This document shows, piece by piece, positions 56,101 to 63,940 of a stretch of 64,000 bases of DNA. Within the stretch, counting starts at the first letter, position 1. Each line of letters starts with the position of its first letter. The notes under the pieces are model-generated. The model saw nothing but the letters and a program-made list of their open reading frames with translations. It was not told the origin of the DNA and made no database searches. Made by a program: the position numbers and the translations under genes. Origin of the DNA: Archangium gephyra (GTDB taxonomy: Bacteria > Myxococcota > Myxococcia > Myxococcales > Myxococcaceae); contig NZ_CP011509.1 of NCBI RefSeq assembly GCF_001027285.1, positions 1,248,501 through 1,312,500 on the forward strand, in the 5' to 3' direction.

Positions 56101-58523
56101 GGGAGCCCCGCGCGAAGACGCTCTACGTGGTCAACGCGAAGACGATCCACTGGAAGCGCCATGTGCGCGAGACGTTGAAGCCCCTGCTCGACGCGCACGC
56201 CAGCGGGCTGGAGACGGGGGACCTCGAGTTCATGGGGTGGGCGGCGGACTTCTACTGCCACCACTCGTTCCTCCTGGGGCGGCCACTCGGCCCGCTCACC
56301 GGGCAGATGGACGAGTACCGCGAGATCCTCGTGCACCATCATCGCGCCGTGACGCTCCGGCAGTACGCGGTGTACCAGCAGGCGGCGTTGAACCTCTCGG
56401 GCGAGGGGGAGACACCGTGGCGCCTGGTGGGGAGGGCCTGGAACGAGGACGAGCTGCTCCCGCGCTACCTGGCGGAGGGCGACGGCACGGCGACCTGCAT
56501 CGCGTACGTCAACAAGCTGATGCTGGCCTACCAGTTCGGGCAGTACCGGCTGGCGGTGGAGAGCGCCGACGCGGCCGAGCCCTTCCTGCCAGCGGTGGCG
56601 GCCCAGCTCCTCGTGCCGCGCTACTTCTTCTTCGACTCCCTGGCGCGGCTCGCCCTGCTGCCCGAGCTGGACGAGCCGGCGCGGCGCACGGCCCTGGAGC
56701 GGGTGGCCGCCAACCAGCGGCGCATGGAGCGCTGGGCCCGCTCGGCTCCCATGAACTTCCTCCACCCCTACCACCTGGTGGAGGCCGAGCGCTGCCGGGT
56801 GCGCGGCGAGCGCGCCGAGGCCCTGGAGCACTACGACCGCGCCATCGCCCTCGCCCGGGAGCACGACTACCCCAACGACGAGGCGCTCGCCCACGAGCTG
56901 GCCGCCCGGTTCTTCCTCGAGTGGGGGCTGGGGCACCGCGCGAGGCCACACCTGCACGATGCGTATGAAGCCTGCTCGCGCTGGGGAGCGCACGCCCTGC
57001 TGCGCCACCTCTCCGCCCGCTACGCCGCGCAGGGCCTGCCCGCCCATGCTCCCGGAAGCCACGAGCCGCACGCCTCGGGCGAGACCCGCACCGACCTGGC
57101 CCTGTTGGATCTCCAGAGCGTCCTGGCGGCCTCGCGGGTGTTCTTCTCGGAGATGAACCTGGAGCGGCTCCTGGAGCGGGTGGTGGTCATCCTCTGCGAG
57201 AACGCCGGTGCCCAGCGCTGTGTCCTGCTCCGGGAGGAGCGGCAGCACCTCTCCCTGGTCATGGAGCACACCGCCCTCACGCGGGAGACCCACCGCTACG
57301 CGGGAGGCACGCCCGCGGGCGCCGAGCACGTGCCGGCCTCGCTCGTGCGCCTCTCCATCCGGGCGCAGCAGCCCATGCTGGTGCAGGACCTGTCGCGCGA
57401 CGACTTCCTGCGCGACGACCCCTACGTCCACCGCCAGTCGCCGCGCTCCGCCCTGTCGATGCCCCTCTTCCACCAGGGCCGGCTGCTGCTCGTCGTCTAC
57501 CTGGAGAACAACCTGGCCCCGGGCGTCTTCACCGCCCGGCACCTGCAGATCCTCACGCTGCTGGCCGCGCAGCTCGCGCTCTCGCTGGAGAACGCGGCGC
57601 TCTACGGCAGCCTGGAGCAGCGCGTCCAGGCGCGCACGAGCGAGCTGGAGGCGGCCCACAAGCAGCTCGTGGACATGGCCCACCGCGCGGGCATGGCGGA
57701 GATCGCCAGCGGGGTGCTGCACAACATCGGCAACTCGCTCAACTCGCTCGTGGTGACCACCGAGAGCCTGACGCACGACGTGGCCCACCTGCCCGTGGAC
57801 CAGTTGAAGAAGAGCGCCCGGTTGCTGATGGAGCGGGAGCAACGCTCCGGCGTGCCGCCCGAGACGGACCCCCGGTTGCGGCTGCTGCCCGAGTACCTCG
57901 ACAAGCTGGGGGACCGGCTGCGGCGGGACGGAGACCTCATGCTCGAGGACCTGCGGTCGATGAAGTCCAACCTCGAGCAGATTGGCGCGACGATCCACGT
58001 GCAACAGGCGTACGCCCATGGCCCGCGGCTCGTGGAGCCGGTGGACGTGGCGGTGCTCGTCGAGGACGCGCTCCGCATGCAGCAGTCCTCGCTGGCCCAG
58101 CACCAGGTGCGCGTCGAGCGGGACATGGCGCGGCTGCCCATCGCCTCGCTCGAGCGGCACAAGGCGCTGCATATCCTGGTCAACCTCATCAGCAACGCGA
58201 AGCAGGCGCTGCAGGAGGAGGAGCGGGAGGACAGGTGCCTGCGCATCGAGACACGCCCGTGCGCGCCGGGGCGCTTCCAGCTGGTGGTGCGCGACAACGG
58301 CGTGGGAATCGCGGCGGAGGACCTGCAGCGCGTCTTCCAGTTCGGTTTCACCACGCGCCCGGGAAGCCTGGGCTACGGGCTGCACTGGGCGGCCAACACC
58401 GCCCGGGAGATGGGCGGCACCCTGGTCGCGGCCAGCGAGGGGCCCGGGCGGGGCTCGAGCTTCACCCTGGAGCTGCCCGTGGCCGGTCCCTCCTCCTCCG
58501 TGCCCCTCCGCGAGACCGCCTGA
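53109..58523 (+). CDS. Giant Ser/Thr kinase-ATPase-GAF-histidine kinase fusion
   Basis: 1804 residues. Domains: Ser/Thr kinase ~20-280 (VILKLLR, HKDLKPHNIL catalytic loop, TDFSIAS instead of DFG, SPEQTGRMNRG activation region); AAA-type STAND ATPase ~310-650 with Walker A GSSGVGKT near residue 343 and VVFLDDLQWAD Walker B; long helical TPR-like region ~650-1330; GAF domain ~1335-1490; HisKA-like phosphoacceptor SGVLHNIGNSLNSL near 1535; HATPase ~1690-1795 with HILVNLISNAKQAL, DNGVGI and FTTRPGSLGYGL. This is the multi-sensor multi-kinase type found in myxobacteria and cyanobacteria. No receiver domain is present, so a partner response regulator must lie elsewhere. Signal and output are unknown. 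Confidence 0.95.
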   Translation: MRQSSDGVAPPALVPSVPGYQVGALLHASARSLLYRGRRLSDGAPVILKLLRAERPSFSELLQFRNQYSIARSLQLPGVVTPLALERCHNGFAIIMADGGYVSLEDFRETHPLTVRQVLEIGVSLAETLEGLYQHRVIHKDLKPHNILIHPETRDVQLTDFSIASRLPREAQTLDSPELLEGTPAYMSPEQTGRMNRGIDYRTDFYSLGVTLYELLTDQLPFQATHPLELAHCHLARLPLAPRELNPAIPEVVERIVLKLMAKTAEERYASAYGLRHDLRTCLDALREHGSVPSFELARRDVSDRFLLPEKLYGRREEVRTLLQAFDRVCQGRMELLLVAGSSGVGKTAVVHELHKPVVRSRGFFVSGKFDQLGRSIPYSALVQALSSLARQLQSESGERLESWKQRLLEALDGEGRVVVDVLPELECILGPQPELEELAPAAVQQRFHRLFLRLFRVFATEEHPLVVFLDDLQWADSASLKMLHLLATEPGSARMLVIGAYRDNEVTPAHPLMRTLEEILQAGVPVHPMMLAPLTEGAVNELVSETLSCSLERARPLTELLYQKTLGNPFFTSQYLRLLFQQGLVSYDAAAHMWQCDLAQVRALSVSSDVVEVLAGQLQLLPEETRKVLELAACIGNRFELATLSRVHGCSEPETAVALWHALLEGFILPTSEVYKFYQEPLDLESAGVEPRSARYRFLHDRVQQAAYSLIPEAERRRTHLEIGRRLLETASAQEREEQLFDIVNHLNLARGLLVETGERHELARLDLRAGRRALASTAYDVAREYLEAGLSLLAPESWRTDYALTLALHEEAASAAWLSKRFSRQDELVDAVLSHAHSVLDRVRVYEIRIQTAVAQERLAYALETGLHVLKELGVEFPAAPRSEDVQRALEEVRAVVGDGPPERFLSLPEMTDAGLLAAVRLMTLLAPPAYQTKPELLPLLVFRTVVLTMRHGVAPIAASTFAMFGLILCGVFDELDAGYQAGQLALKILERFDAREPRAKTLYVVNAKTIHWKRHVRETLKPLLDAHASGLETGDLEFMGWAADFYCHHSFLLGRPLGPLTGQMDEYREILVHHHRAVTLRQYAVYQQAALNLSGEGETPWRLVGRAWNEDELLPRYLAEGDGTATCIAYVNKLMLAYQFGQYRLAVESADAAEPFLPAVAAQLLVPRYFFFDSLARLALLPELDEPARRTALERVAANQRRMERWARSAPMNFLHPYHLVEAERCRVRGERAEALEHYDRAIALAREHDYPNDEALAHELAARFFLEWGLGHRARPHLHDAYEACSRWGAHALLRHLSARYAAQGLPAHAPGSHEPHASGETRTDLALLDLQSVLAASRVFFSEMNLERLLERVVVILCENAGAQRCVLLREERQHLSLVMEHTALTRETHRYAGGTPAGAEHVPASLVRLSIRAQQPMLVQDLSRDDFLRDDPYVHRQSPRSALSMPLFHQGRLLLVVYLENNLAPGVFTARHLQILTLLAAQLALSLENAALYGSLEQRVQARTSELEAAHKQLVDMAHRAGMAEIASGVLHNIGNSLNSLVVTTESLTHDVAHLPVDQLKKSARLLMEREQRSGVPPETDPRLRLLPEYLDKLGDRLRRDGDLMLEDLRSMKSNLEQIGATIHVQQAYAHGPRLVEPVDVAVLVEDALRMQQSSLAQHQVRVERDMARLPIASLERHKALHILVNLISNAKQALQEEEREDRCLRIETRPCAPGRFQLVVRDNGVGIAAEDLQRVFQFGFTTRPGSLGYGLHWAANTAREMGGTLVAASEGPGRGSSFTLELPVAGPSSSVPLRETA

Positions 58524-58565
58524 GCCCCTCTGGACGGGGTGCTCACGGGGGCGATGGAATCGTTC

Positions 58566-58603
58566 AAAACCCTACATCGTGGGTTTTTTCGCGAGATGTA
58601 GGG
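58566..58603 (+). terminator. Two overlapping hairpins after the kinase gene
   Basis: AAAACCC (58566-58572) pairs with GGGTTTT (58581-58587), followed by more T, a good intrinsic terminator. CCCTACATC (58570-58578) can instead pair with GATGTAGGG (58595-58603). The two folds share bases and exclude each other. Confidence 0.65.
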
Positions 58604-58713
58604 ATTGGACCCATCCCCCCTTCGAATGGATAAACCCGGCTTCCCGGGGGGTCGGGAGAAAGCCGACCCGCGGAATCCATTCAGAAGAAGCACCCCCTGC
58701 CGAGGAGCAACAC

Positions 58714-59979
58714 ATGAGGACGACGAAGTTCGGTGCGGTTGCGTTGATGTTGGTGTGTGCCACGCCCGCGTTCGCGGAGGCCCCCGCGAAGGAGAAGGAG
58801 GTGTGGATCTCCATCGGTACGGACGCGCTGGACACGGCGCGCGCCTCGTTCAAGGGGCAGGAGCCGGAGCTGGAGACGGTGGCGCGCGAGAAGGACGGGG
58901 TGGCGGTGCTGCGCGTGCGCGAGTCGCAGCTGGAGAAGCTGTCCAAGGTGATGCACGACAAGCTCAACCGGTGCGCGGGCTTCATCACCCATGACACCGA
59001 GGAGCAGGCGCTGGCGGCGGTGGAGAAGAGCAGCTCGGCGCAGGCGGTGGCGTCGCTCGTCAGCTACACGCTCGACAACGGCACGGCGGTCAACTCGCTG
59101 ATGTCGGCCGTGGCGGAGGCCAACATCCGCGGCACCATCTCCACGCTGTCGACGAGCTGGACGACGCGCCGCTACAACCTGCAGTCGGGCATCGACGCGG
59201 CCACGTGGCTCAAGAGCCGGTGGACGACGCTGGCCGGCAGCCGCACGGACATCACGGTGGCCAACTTCGTGCACCCGACCACCACCTCGCCGCAGCCCTC
59301 CGTCATCCTCACCATCCGGGGCACCACGCTGCCCAACGAGGTGGTGGTGCTCGGCGCGCACCTGGACTCCATCAACGGCAGCGGCTCGTCCTACGCGGCG
59401 CCCGGTGCGGACGATGACGCCTCGGGCGTGGCCGCGCTCACCGAGGTCATCCGCGTGGCGGTGGCCAAGGGCTACCGGCCGGCGCGCACGGTGAAGTTCA
59501 TGGCCTACGCCGCCGAGGAGATTGGCCTCCGGGGCTCGGGGGCGATCGCCGCCAACCACAAGAGCACCGGCGTCAACGTGGTGGGCGTGCTGCAGCTGGA
59601 CATGATCAACTACCGCGGCTCCAGCTACGACATCGTCATGGTGTCCGACTACACCAACGCGGCGCAGAACACCTTCATCCGCAACCTCATCACCAGGTAC
59701 CTGCCGGGCGTGACGGCGACGAGCACGACGTGCGGCTACGGCTGCTCGGACCACGCCTCGTGGCACAACCAGGGCTACGCGGCCTCCATCCCCTTCGAGG
59801 CGCTGATGGGCCAGGACAACCCGTACATCCACACCACGAGCGACACGCTCGCGCAGACGGCTGGCACGGCGACCAACTCGGTGAAGTTCACCAAGCTCGC
59901 CGCCGCCTACATGGCCGAGCTGGCCAAGGGCACCACGTCCATCGCCCTGCAGGCGGAGGACGCCGAGGCCAGCCGGTAG
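58714..59979 (+). CDS. Secreted M28 aminopeptidase
   Basis: 421 residues. Signal peptide at 1-21 (MRTTKFGAVALMLVCATPAFA), a propeptide-like region to about 150, then the M28 catalytic domain. All zinc-site motifs are present: GAHLDSI (His, Asp), GADDDASG (bridging Asp), AAEEIGL (general base Glu then metal Glu), LQLDMI (Asp) and PYIHTTSDT (His). Two Cys in TTCGYGCSD form a likely disulfide as in Vibrio/Aeromonas aminopeptidases. GAGGAG precedes the ATG. Secreted nutrient-scavenging peptidase; possible role in predation. The leader may be regulated by the hairpins at 58566-58603. Confidence 0.93.
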   Translation: MRTTKFGAVALMLVCATPAFAEAPAKEKEVWISIGTDALDTARASFKGQEPELETVAREKDGVAVLRVRESQLEKLSKVMHDKLNRCAGFITHDTEEQALAAVEKSSSAQAVASLVSYTLDNGTAVNSLMSAVAEANIRGTISTLSTSWTTRRYNLQSGIDAATWLKSRWTTLAGSRTDITVANFVHPTTTSPQPSVILTIRGTTLPNEVVVLGAHLDSINGSGSSYAAPGADDDASGVAALTEVIRVAVAKGYRPARTVKFMAYAAEEIGLRGSGAIAANHKSTGVNVVGVLQLDMINYRGSSYDIVMVSDYTNAAQNTFIRNLITRYLPGVTATSTTCGYGCSDHASWHNQGYAASIPFEALMGQDNPYIHTTSDTLAQTAGTATNSVKFTKLAAAYMAELAKGTTSIALQAEDAEASR

Positions 59980-60000
59980 TTGCGTTGAAGAGGTGAACAC

Positions 60001-60040
60001 CACCCCGGTGCCGTGGCTTCACGGGCCGCGGCCCGGGGTG
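60001..60040. terminator. Hairpin between convergent genes
   Basis: CACCCCGG / CCGGGGTG, 8 bp, with further pairing inside a GC-rich loop (GGGCCGCGGCCC). It sits between the M28 peptidase and DUF3565 genes, which converge. Likely bidirectional terminator. Confidence 0.5.
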
Positions 60041-60047
60041 TGCCGTT

Positions 60048-60419
60048 TCAACCCTCCTGGCGCTTGGGGCCGAGTGCGCGCTGGATGGCGGGCGTGAGGT
60101 CCACCGCGCGCATCGCATCCTGGGCGAGCTCCCAGCGGCCCTCGGCGCAGAGGCCGCTCAGGCCGCCGTCCTCGTAGGCCTCCCGGGCCGCCGACAGCAG
60201 GGCTTCACGGACCGCCTGGGCCACGGCGAGGGCCGCCTCGTCGCAGCGTTTGCACTCCAGCTCGATGCCCAGACGGCTGCGCCGGCCCTCTTCGGTGAGG
60301 ATCCACGGGCGCTCCATCCACGGCGGGTCATGGCGCATGTGCTGCCGGTGGCCACACGCGAGGTCGGCCACCCAGTGGTTCTCCTCGTCGAGGTGGAAGC
60401 CGGTGATGGGCTGCTTCAT
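60048..60419 (-). CDS. DUF3565 (pressure-regulated type) protein
   Basis: 123 residues. The signature GFHLDEENHWVADLACGHRQ, then HMRHDPPWMERPWI, then ECKRCDEA is the DUF3565 pattern, with a putative metal site of two His and three Cys (ACGHRQH, C..C). A helical C-terminal extension follows (AQAVREALLSAAREAYED). It is soluble. The ATG overlaps the stop of the cytochrome gene (ATGA), so the two are translated together. Function unknown. Confidence 0.85.
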   Translation of the reverse strand: MKQPITGFHLDEENHWVADLACGHRQHMRHDPPWMERPWILTEEGRRSRLGIELECKRCDEAALAVAQAVREALLSAAREAYEDGGLSGLCAEGRWELAQDAMRAVDLTPAIQRALGPKRQEG

Positions 60420-60895
60420 CTGGGATTGCCGGCCTTGATCCACTGGGCGAGCGCGAGCGCCTCCGCGGTGGAGATGCGGCCGGTGAAGCTGGGCATCAGC
60501 GTCCCGGGTTTGACCTTCTGGGGGTCGAGGATCCACATGGCGACGACCTCCGGTGCCTTGTCGCGGGAGTTGGCGAGGACGGTGGCGTAGGCCCGGCCCG
60601 GTGCATGGCAGGCCGTGCAGCCGAGGGAGGAGAAGAGCTGCTCCGGCGAGCGCGCATCGCCCGCGGGAGGCTCGCTGCCCTCCTGCTGCTGCGCCGTGGG
60701 CGTGGGAGCCGGGGCCGGCGGCTGCGAGGGAGACGCTGGAGCGGGGGAGTCCTTGAAGACGGAGGCCGCGCCAGGGCTCGAAGGGGGCTTCTCCTGCCGC
60801 TCGGAGCAGGCGGAGAGGGCGAGGAGGGCCATCGACAGGGACGCGGTGCGCGCCAGCGGGAGGGAGGGGTGCTTGCGGTTCAAGGTCGTTCCCAT
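60416..60895 (-). CDS. Lipoprotein c-type cytochrome
   Basis: 159 residues. Lipoprotein-type signal ending at ALSAC (Cys ~30), then a Pro/Ala/Gln linker. The cytochrome domain (~residues 80-158) has the haem-binding CTACH and the Met ligand in GTLMPSF, ending with ALAQWIKAGNPR, as in cytochrome c class I. It is attached to a membrane facing the periplasm and probably shuttles electrons. It leads an operon with the DUF3565 gene, and it is divergent from bioA. Confidence 0.88.
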   Translation of the reverse strand: MGTTLNRKHPSLPLARTASLSMALLALSACSERQEKPPSSPGAASVFKDSPAPASPSQPPAPAPTPTAQQQEGSEPPAGDARSPEQLFSSLGCTACHAPGRAYATVLANSRDKAPEVVAMWILDPQKVKPGTLMPSFTGRISTAEALALAQWIKAGNPR

Positions 60896-61016
60896 GCCGT
60901 CTCTCTACCGTCCCATGACCGGGAGCGCCATAGCCGGGTGGGCCCAGGCTCGTCGAAGCTCCAGTCCCCTGACAGTGCGTGATAGGGAGGGCCGCGCATC
61001 GGGAGGAGCAACCAGC

Positions 61017-62354
61017 ATGGAGCGCGCGGACCTCGTCGCGTTGGACAAGCAGTACGTGTGGCACCCGTACACCGCGATGGACGAGTACATCGCGAACACG
61101 GACCCGTTGGTGGTGGTGCGCGCCGAGGGGCCGTACCTCCATGACGCGGACGGCACGCGCTACCTGGACGCGAACGGCTCGTGGTGGGTGTCCACGCTGG
61201 GGCACCGGCACCCGAGGCTGGTGCGCGCGCTCACCGAGCAGGCCGGTACCTTCCCGCACACCTCGCTCGCGGGCGTGACGCACGAGCCGGCGGCGCGGCT
61301 GGCGCAGGAGCTGATCGCGCTGGCGCCGGGGGCCGGGCGTGAGGACGTACCGGCAGGGGAGCGGCTCTCGCGCGTCTTCTACTCGGACAACGGGAGCACG
61401 GCGGTGGAGGTGGCCATCAAGATGGCGGCGCAGTACTGGGCGCAGAACGGCCGGCCCCGGCGCACGCGCTTCATCACGCTCTCGGGCGCCTTCCACGGCG
61501 AGACGATCGGCTCGACGAGCGTGGGCGGGGTGCAGCTGTTCCGCGACATCTTCGGACCGTTGCTCTTCGACGTGGTGCACGTGCCGTCCCCCGCGGAGCC
61601 GGAGGGCTGGGAGCGCGCCTTCGCCCGGGTGGAGGCCGCGCTGCGCGAGCACCCGGACGAGATCGCCGCCGTCATCCTCGAGCCCGTCATCCAGGGCGCG
61701 GCGGGCATGCAGGTGTACGCGCCCGGGTTCGTCCGGGCGGTGCGCGAGGCCACGCGGGCGGTGGACACCTTCCTCATCGCCGACGAGGTCTTCACCGGCC
61801 TGGGGCGCACGGGGGCGCGCTTCGCGTGCGACCTGGCGGGCGTGGTGCCGGACCTGCTGTGCCTGGCGAAGGCGCTGTCCGGAGGGCTGATGCCCTTCGC
61901 GGCGACGCTGGCCACCGAGCGGGTGTTCGCGGGCTTCGGCGGAGGGCGCGAGCGGGCGCTGTATTACGGGCACTCGTACTGCGGCAACCCGCTGGGCGCG
62001 GCGGTGGCGCGCGAGGTGCTCGCGGTGTACCGGGACGAGGACGTGCTGGGGCAGGTGGTGCGCAAGGCGCCCAAGGTGAAGGCCGCCTTCGAGCGGATGG
62101 CGGCGACGATTCCCGGAGTGAAGCAGCCGCGAGCCATCGGCATGGTGGGGGCGGTGGACCTGGGCGGTGGCGGCTACCTGGCGCGGGGAGGCTGGCGCGT
62201 GTACGAGGCCGCCCGGCGCCGCGGGCTGTACCTGCGCCCCCTGGGAGACACGGTATACGTGGCCCCCGCGCTCAACATCCCGGACGCCGCCCTGGACGAG
62301 CTGCTCGCCGGCGTGGAGGCCAGCCTCCGCGAGGTGGCGGCCGGCCGGGCCTGA
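61017..62354 (+). CDS. bioA: Adenosylmethionine-8-amino-7-oxononanoate aminotransferase
   Basis: 445 residues, class-III PLP aminotransferase of biotin synthesis: converts 8-amino-7-oxononanoate to 7,8-diaminononanoate with SAM as amino donor. BioA marks: VWHPYTAM near the start, LDANGSWWVSTLGHRHPRLV, SDNGSTAVEVAIKMA, SGAFHGETIGSTSVGG, DEVFTGLGRTG, and the PLP Lys in LCLAKALSGGLMP. GGAGGAG precedes the ATG. No other bio gene is in the window, so biotin genes are scattered. An inverted repeat follows it at 62365-62387. Confidence 0.92.
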   Translation: MERADLVALDKQYVWHPYTAMDEYIANTDPLVVVRAEGPYLHDADGTRYLDANGSWWVSTLGHRHPRLVRALTEQAGTFPHTSLAGVTHEPAARLAQELIALAPGAGREDVPAGERLSRVFYSDNGSTAVEVAIKMAAQYWAQNGRPRRTRFITLSGAFHGETIGSTSVGGVQLFRDIFGPLLFDVVHVPSPAEPEGWERAFARVEAALREHPDEIAAVILEPVIQGAAGMQVYAPGFVRAVREATRAVDTFLIADEVFTGLGRTGARFACDLAGVVPDLLCLAKALSGGLMPFAATLATERVFAGFGGGRERALYYGHSYCGNPLGAAVAREVLAVYRDEDVLGQVVRKAPKVKAAFERMAATIPGVKQPRAIGMVGAVDLGGGGYLARGGWRVYEAARRRGLYLRPLGDTVYVAPALNIPDAALDELLAGVEASLREVAAGRA

Positions 62355-62364
62355 ACCCTTCCCA

Positions 62365-62387
62365 ACTGGTCCGATTGTCGGACCAGT
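62365..62387. terminator. Perfect 10-bp inverted repeat after bioA
   Basis: ACTGGTCCGA / TCGGACCAGT with loop TTG, 10 nt after the bioA stop and 26 nt before the next start. Either a terminator or an operator; there is no T-run. Confidence 0.55.
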
Positions 62388-62413
62388 CGGAGACCTTCGA
62401 CTCCGGAGACCCC

Positions 62414-63558
62414 ATGTCCCGCTTCTCGCTGCTCCTGCTGCTCACCACGCCGCTCCTCGGGCCGTTCCTCGGGTGTGCGGCGGGCTCGTCCGCCCAGCGG
62501 ACCGAGGCTCCGCCCGCCGCCACCGCTACATCCATGACGGGCACCACCTCGCGCGCCGAGCTGGAGGCGGTCACCATCCCGGCGCTGCCCGACTGGGTGG
62601 ACAAGTACGCGGGCCCGAACGAGGAGGAGCGCCGCTTCTTCAACATCAGCGGCCTGATGGAGCGCTTCCAGCTCGCCCGGGTCCAGGCCGTCGAGCTGCA
62701 GAACCACTACCGCGACCTCATCCGCTCCCAGCCCCCCCCACGCCGGAGGAGGCCTTCACCACCGCCCTCGCGCGCGTCCGCCGCGGTGAGCTCGAGAGCC
62801 GTCTCCAGCCGGAGGCGCTCGGCAAGGCCCGCTTCATCGTCGTCTTCGATCTCGATGAGACGCTGATCAGCCAGTACTACCCCGCCCAGGTGGGCGAGGC
62901 CTGTCACGAGCTCGCCATCCCGCGGAAGGACGGCGTCCGCTACGTGAAGCTCGTCCCCGGCTGGCAGCAGGCCTTCGAGCGCATCCAGGCGCTCGGCGGA
63001 GCCATCGTCCTCTTCTCCGCCAACGTGGATGCGCCCACCCTCGAGCTCCTCGCGCACTGGAAGCTCGGGGGCGTGCCGCTCACCGAGCACCCCGCGATCG
63101 CCGGCATCCTGACCAACAGCTACCTCGTCCTGCAGGAGAAGTCCGAGGGCGTGAGCGATCCGAAGAAGGGCAACCCGGTGCGCGAGCCGTCCAAGGACCT
63201 GCGCGTCTTCGACGAGACGCTGAGCCGGGTCATCATCGTGGACGACAACCCGACGCGCCTCTTCCAGATGCGCAACGCCCGCATCTTCAAGAAGTTCGAG
63301 GCCGAGCCCTTCTGCACCACCAGTGACCCGGCGCTGCGCCGCGCCTTCGAGCAGGCCCTGCCCACCGTCGTCCAGGAGCTCGAGGACTCGGTGCGGGACA
63401 TGGACGCGCGCGGTGTCCCGTTCGCCGAGGCCTACCTGCCCTACACGTCGCTCGGGCAGGTCACCGTGCAGTTCCTCGTGGACAGCGGCGGCTTCGACCG
63501 GGCGCGGGCCATCGAGTACGTCCGCCGCCATCCCAAGGTCGTGGATCCGCGTTACTGA
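62414..63558 (+). CDS. HAD-family phosphatase lipoprotein, frameshifted at a C8 run
   Basis: Two frames together make one protein of about 381 residues. The first frame (62414 to the C-run) encodes a lipoprotein signal (lipobox LGC near residue 21) and a conserved N-terminal region ending DLIRSQPPP. After the run of eight C at 62732-62739 the open frame is the next one, starting TPEEAFTTALARVRRG and continuing with the HAD motifs: VVFDLDETL (DxDxT), VLFSAN (motif II) and VIIVDDNP (motif IV), as in NIF/FCP1-type phosphatases. The frames rejoin if the run had nine C, or by -1 slippage. Either a sequencing error, a phase-variable tract, or genuine slippage. GGAG lies before the ATG. Confidence 0.75.
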
Positions 63559-63636
63559 GCGTCCGTTGCAATGGAGTTCGCCCCGAGGCGTACTTCATGC
63601 AGACTGGGGCCTCATTCCAGAGCAAACGAGGACGGC

Positions 63637-63891
63637 ATGTACAATCTGTGTGGGTGGATCATCATGGGACTGATCGCGGGCCTCATCGCTCGCGCCCTCA
63701 TGCCCGGCCGCCAGTCCATGGGCTTCATCGGGACCACCCTGCTCGGCATCGCCGGCTCGTTCATGGGCGGCTTCCTCGCCTCGATCATCGCGGGGCACGG
63801 CTGGCGCGGGCCGCAGTCCACCGGCTACATCGGCTCCATCCTCGGAGCCATCGTGCTCCTCTGGCTGAGCCGGATGCTGTCCGGACGTTAG
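63637..63891 (+). CDS. GlsB/YeaQ/YmgE-type stress membrane protein
   Basis: 84 residues, nearly all hydrophobic, with three helices and Gly-rich motifs [36 protein letters not shown] and [16 protein letters not shown]. This is the transglycosylase-associated/GlsB family: small stress-induced inner-membrane proteins. The first Met of the family pattern ([11 protein letters not shown]) is the start at 63637. It lies 78 nt after the HAD phosphatase gene, possibly with its own promoter. Confidence 0.9.
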   Translation: MYNLCGWIIMGLIAGLIARALMPGRQSMGFIGTTLLGIAGSFMGGFLASIIAGHGWRGPQSTGYIGSILGAIVLLWLSRMLSGR

Positions 63892-63924
63892 CTGCCCTGA
63901 CGTGCCACCCCGAGGCGGCCCCAT

Positions 63925-63940
63925 GTCCCACGCATGGGAC
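63925..63940 (+). terminator. Small hairpin after the GlsB gene
   Basis: GTCCCA / TGGGAC with loop CGCA, 34 nt after the stop of the stress membrane protein gene. Weak terminator candidate. No gene can be called from here to base 64000; an ATG at 63998 could start one beyond the window. Confidence 0.4.

Noticed and set aside
52524-58385. Very long open frame antisense to the multikinase gene
   Set aside because: Its product is a His/Arg/Gln-rich sequence without domains, typical of the complement of a GC-rich gene; the plus strand shows clear kinase, ATPase, GAF and HATPase motifs.
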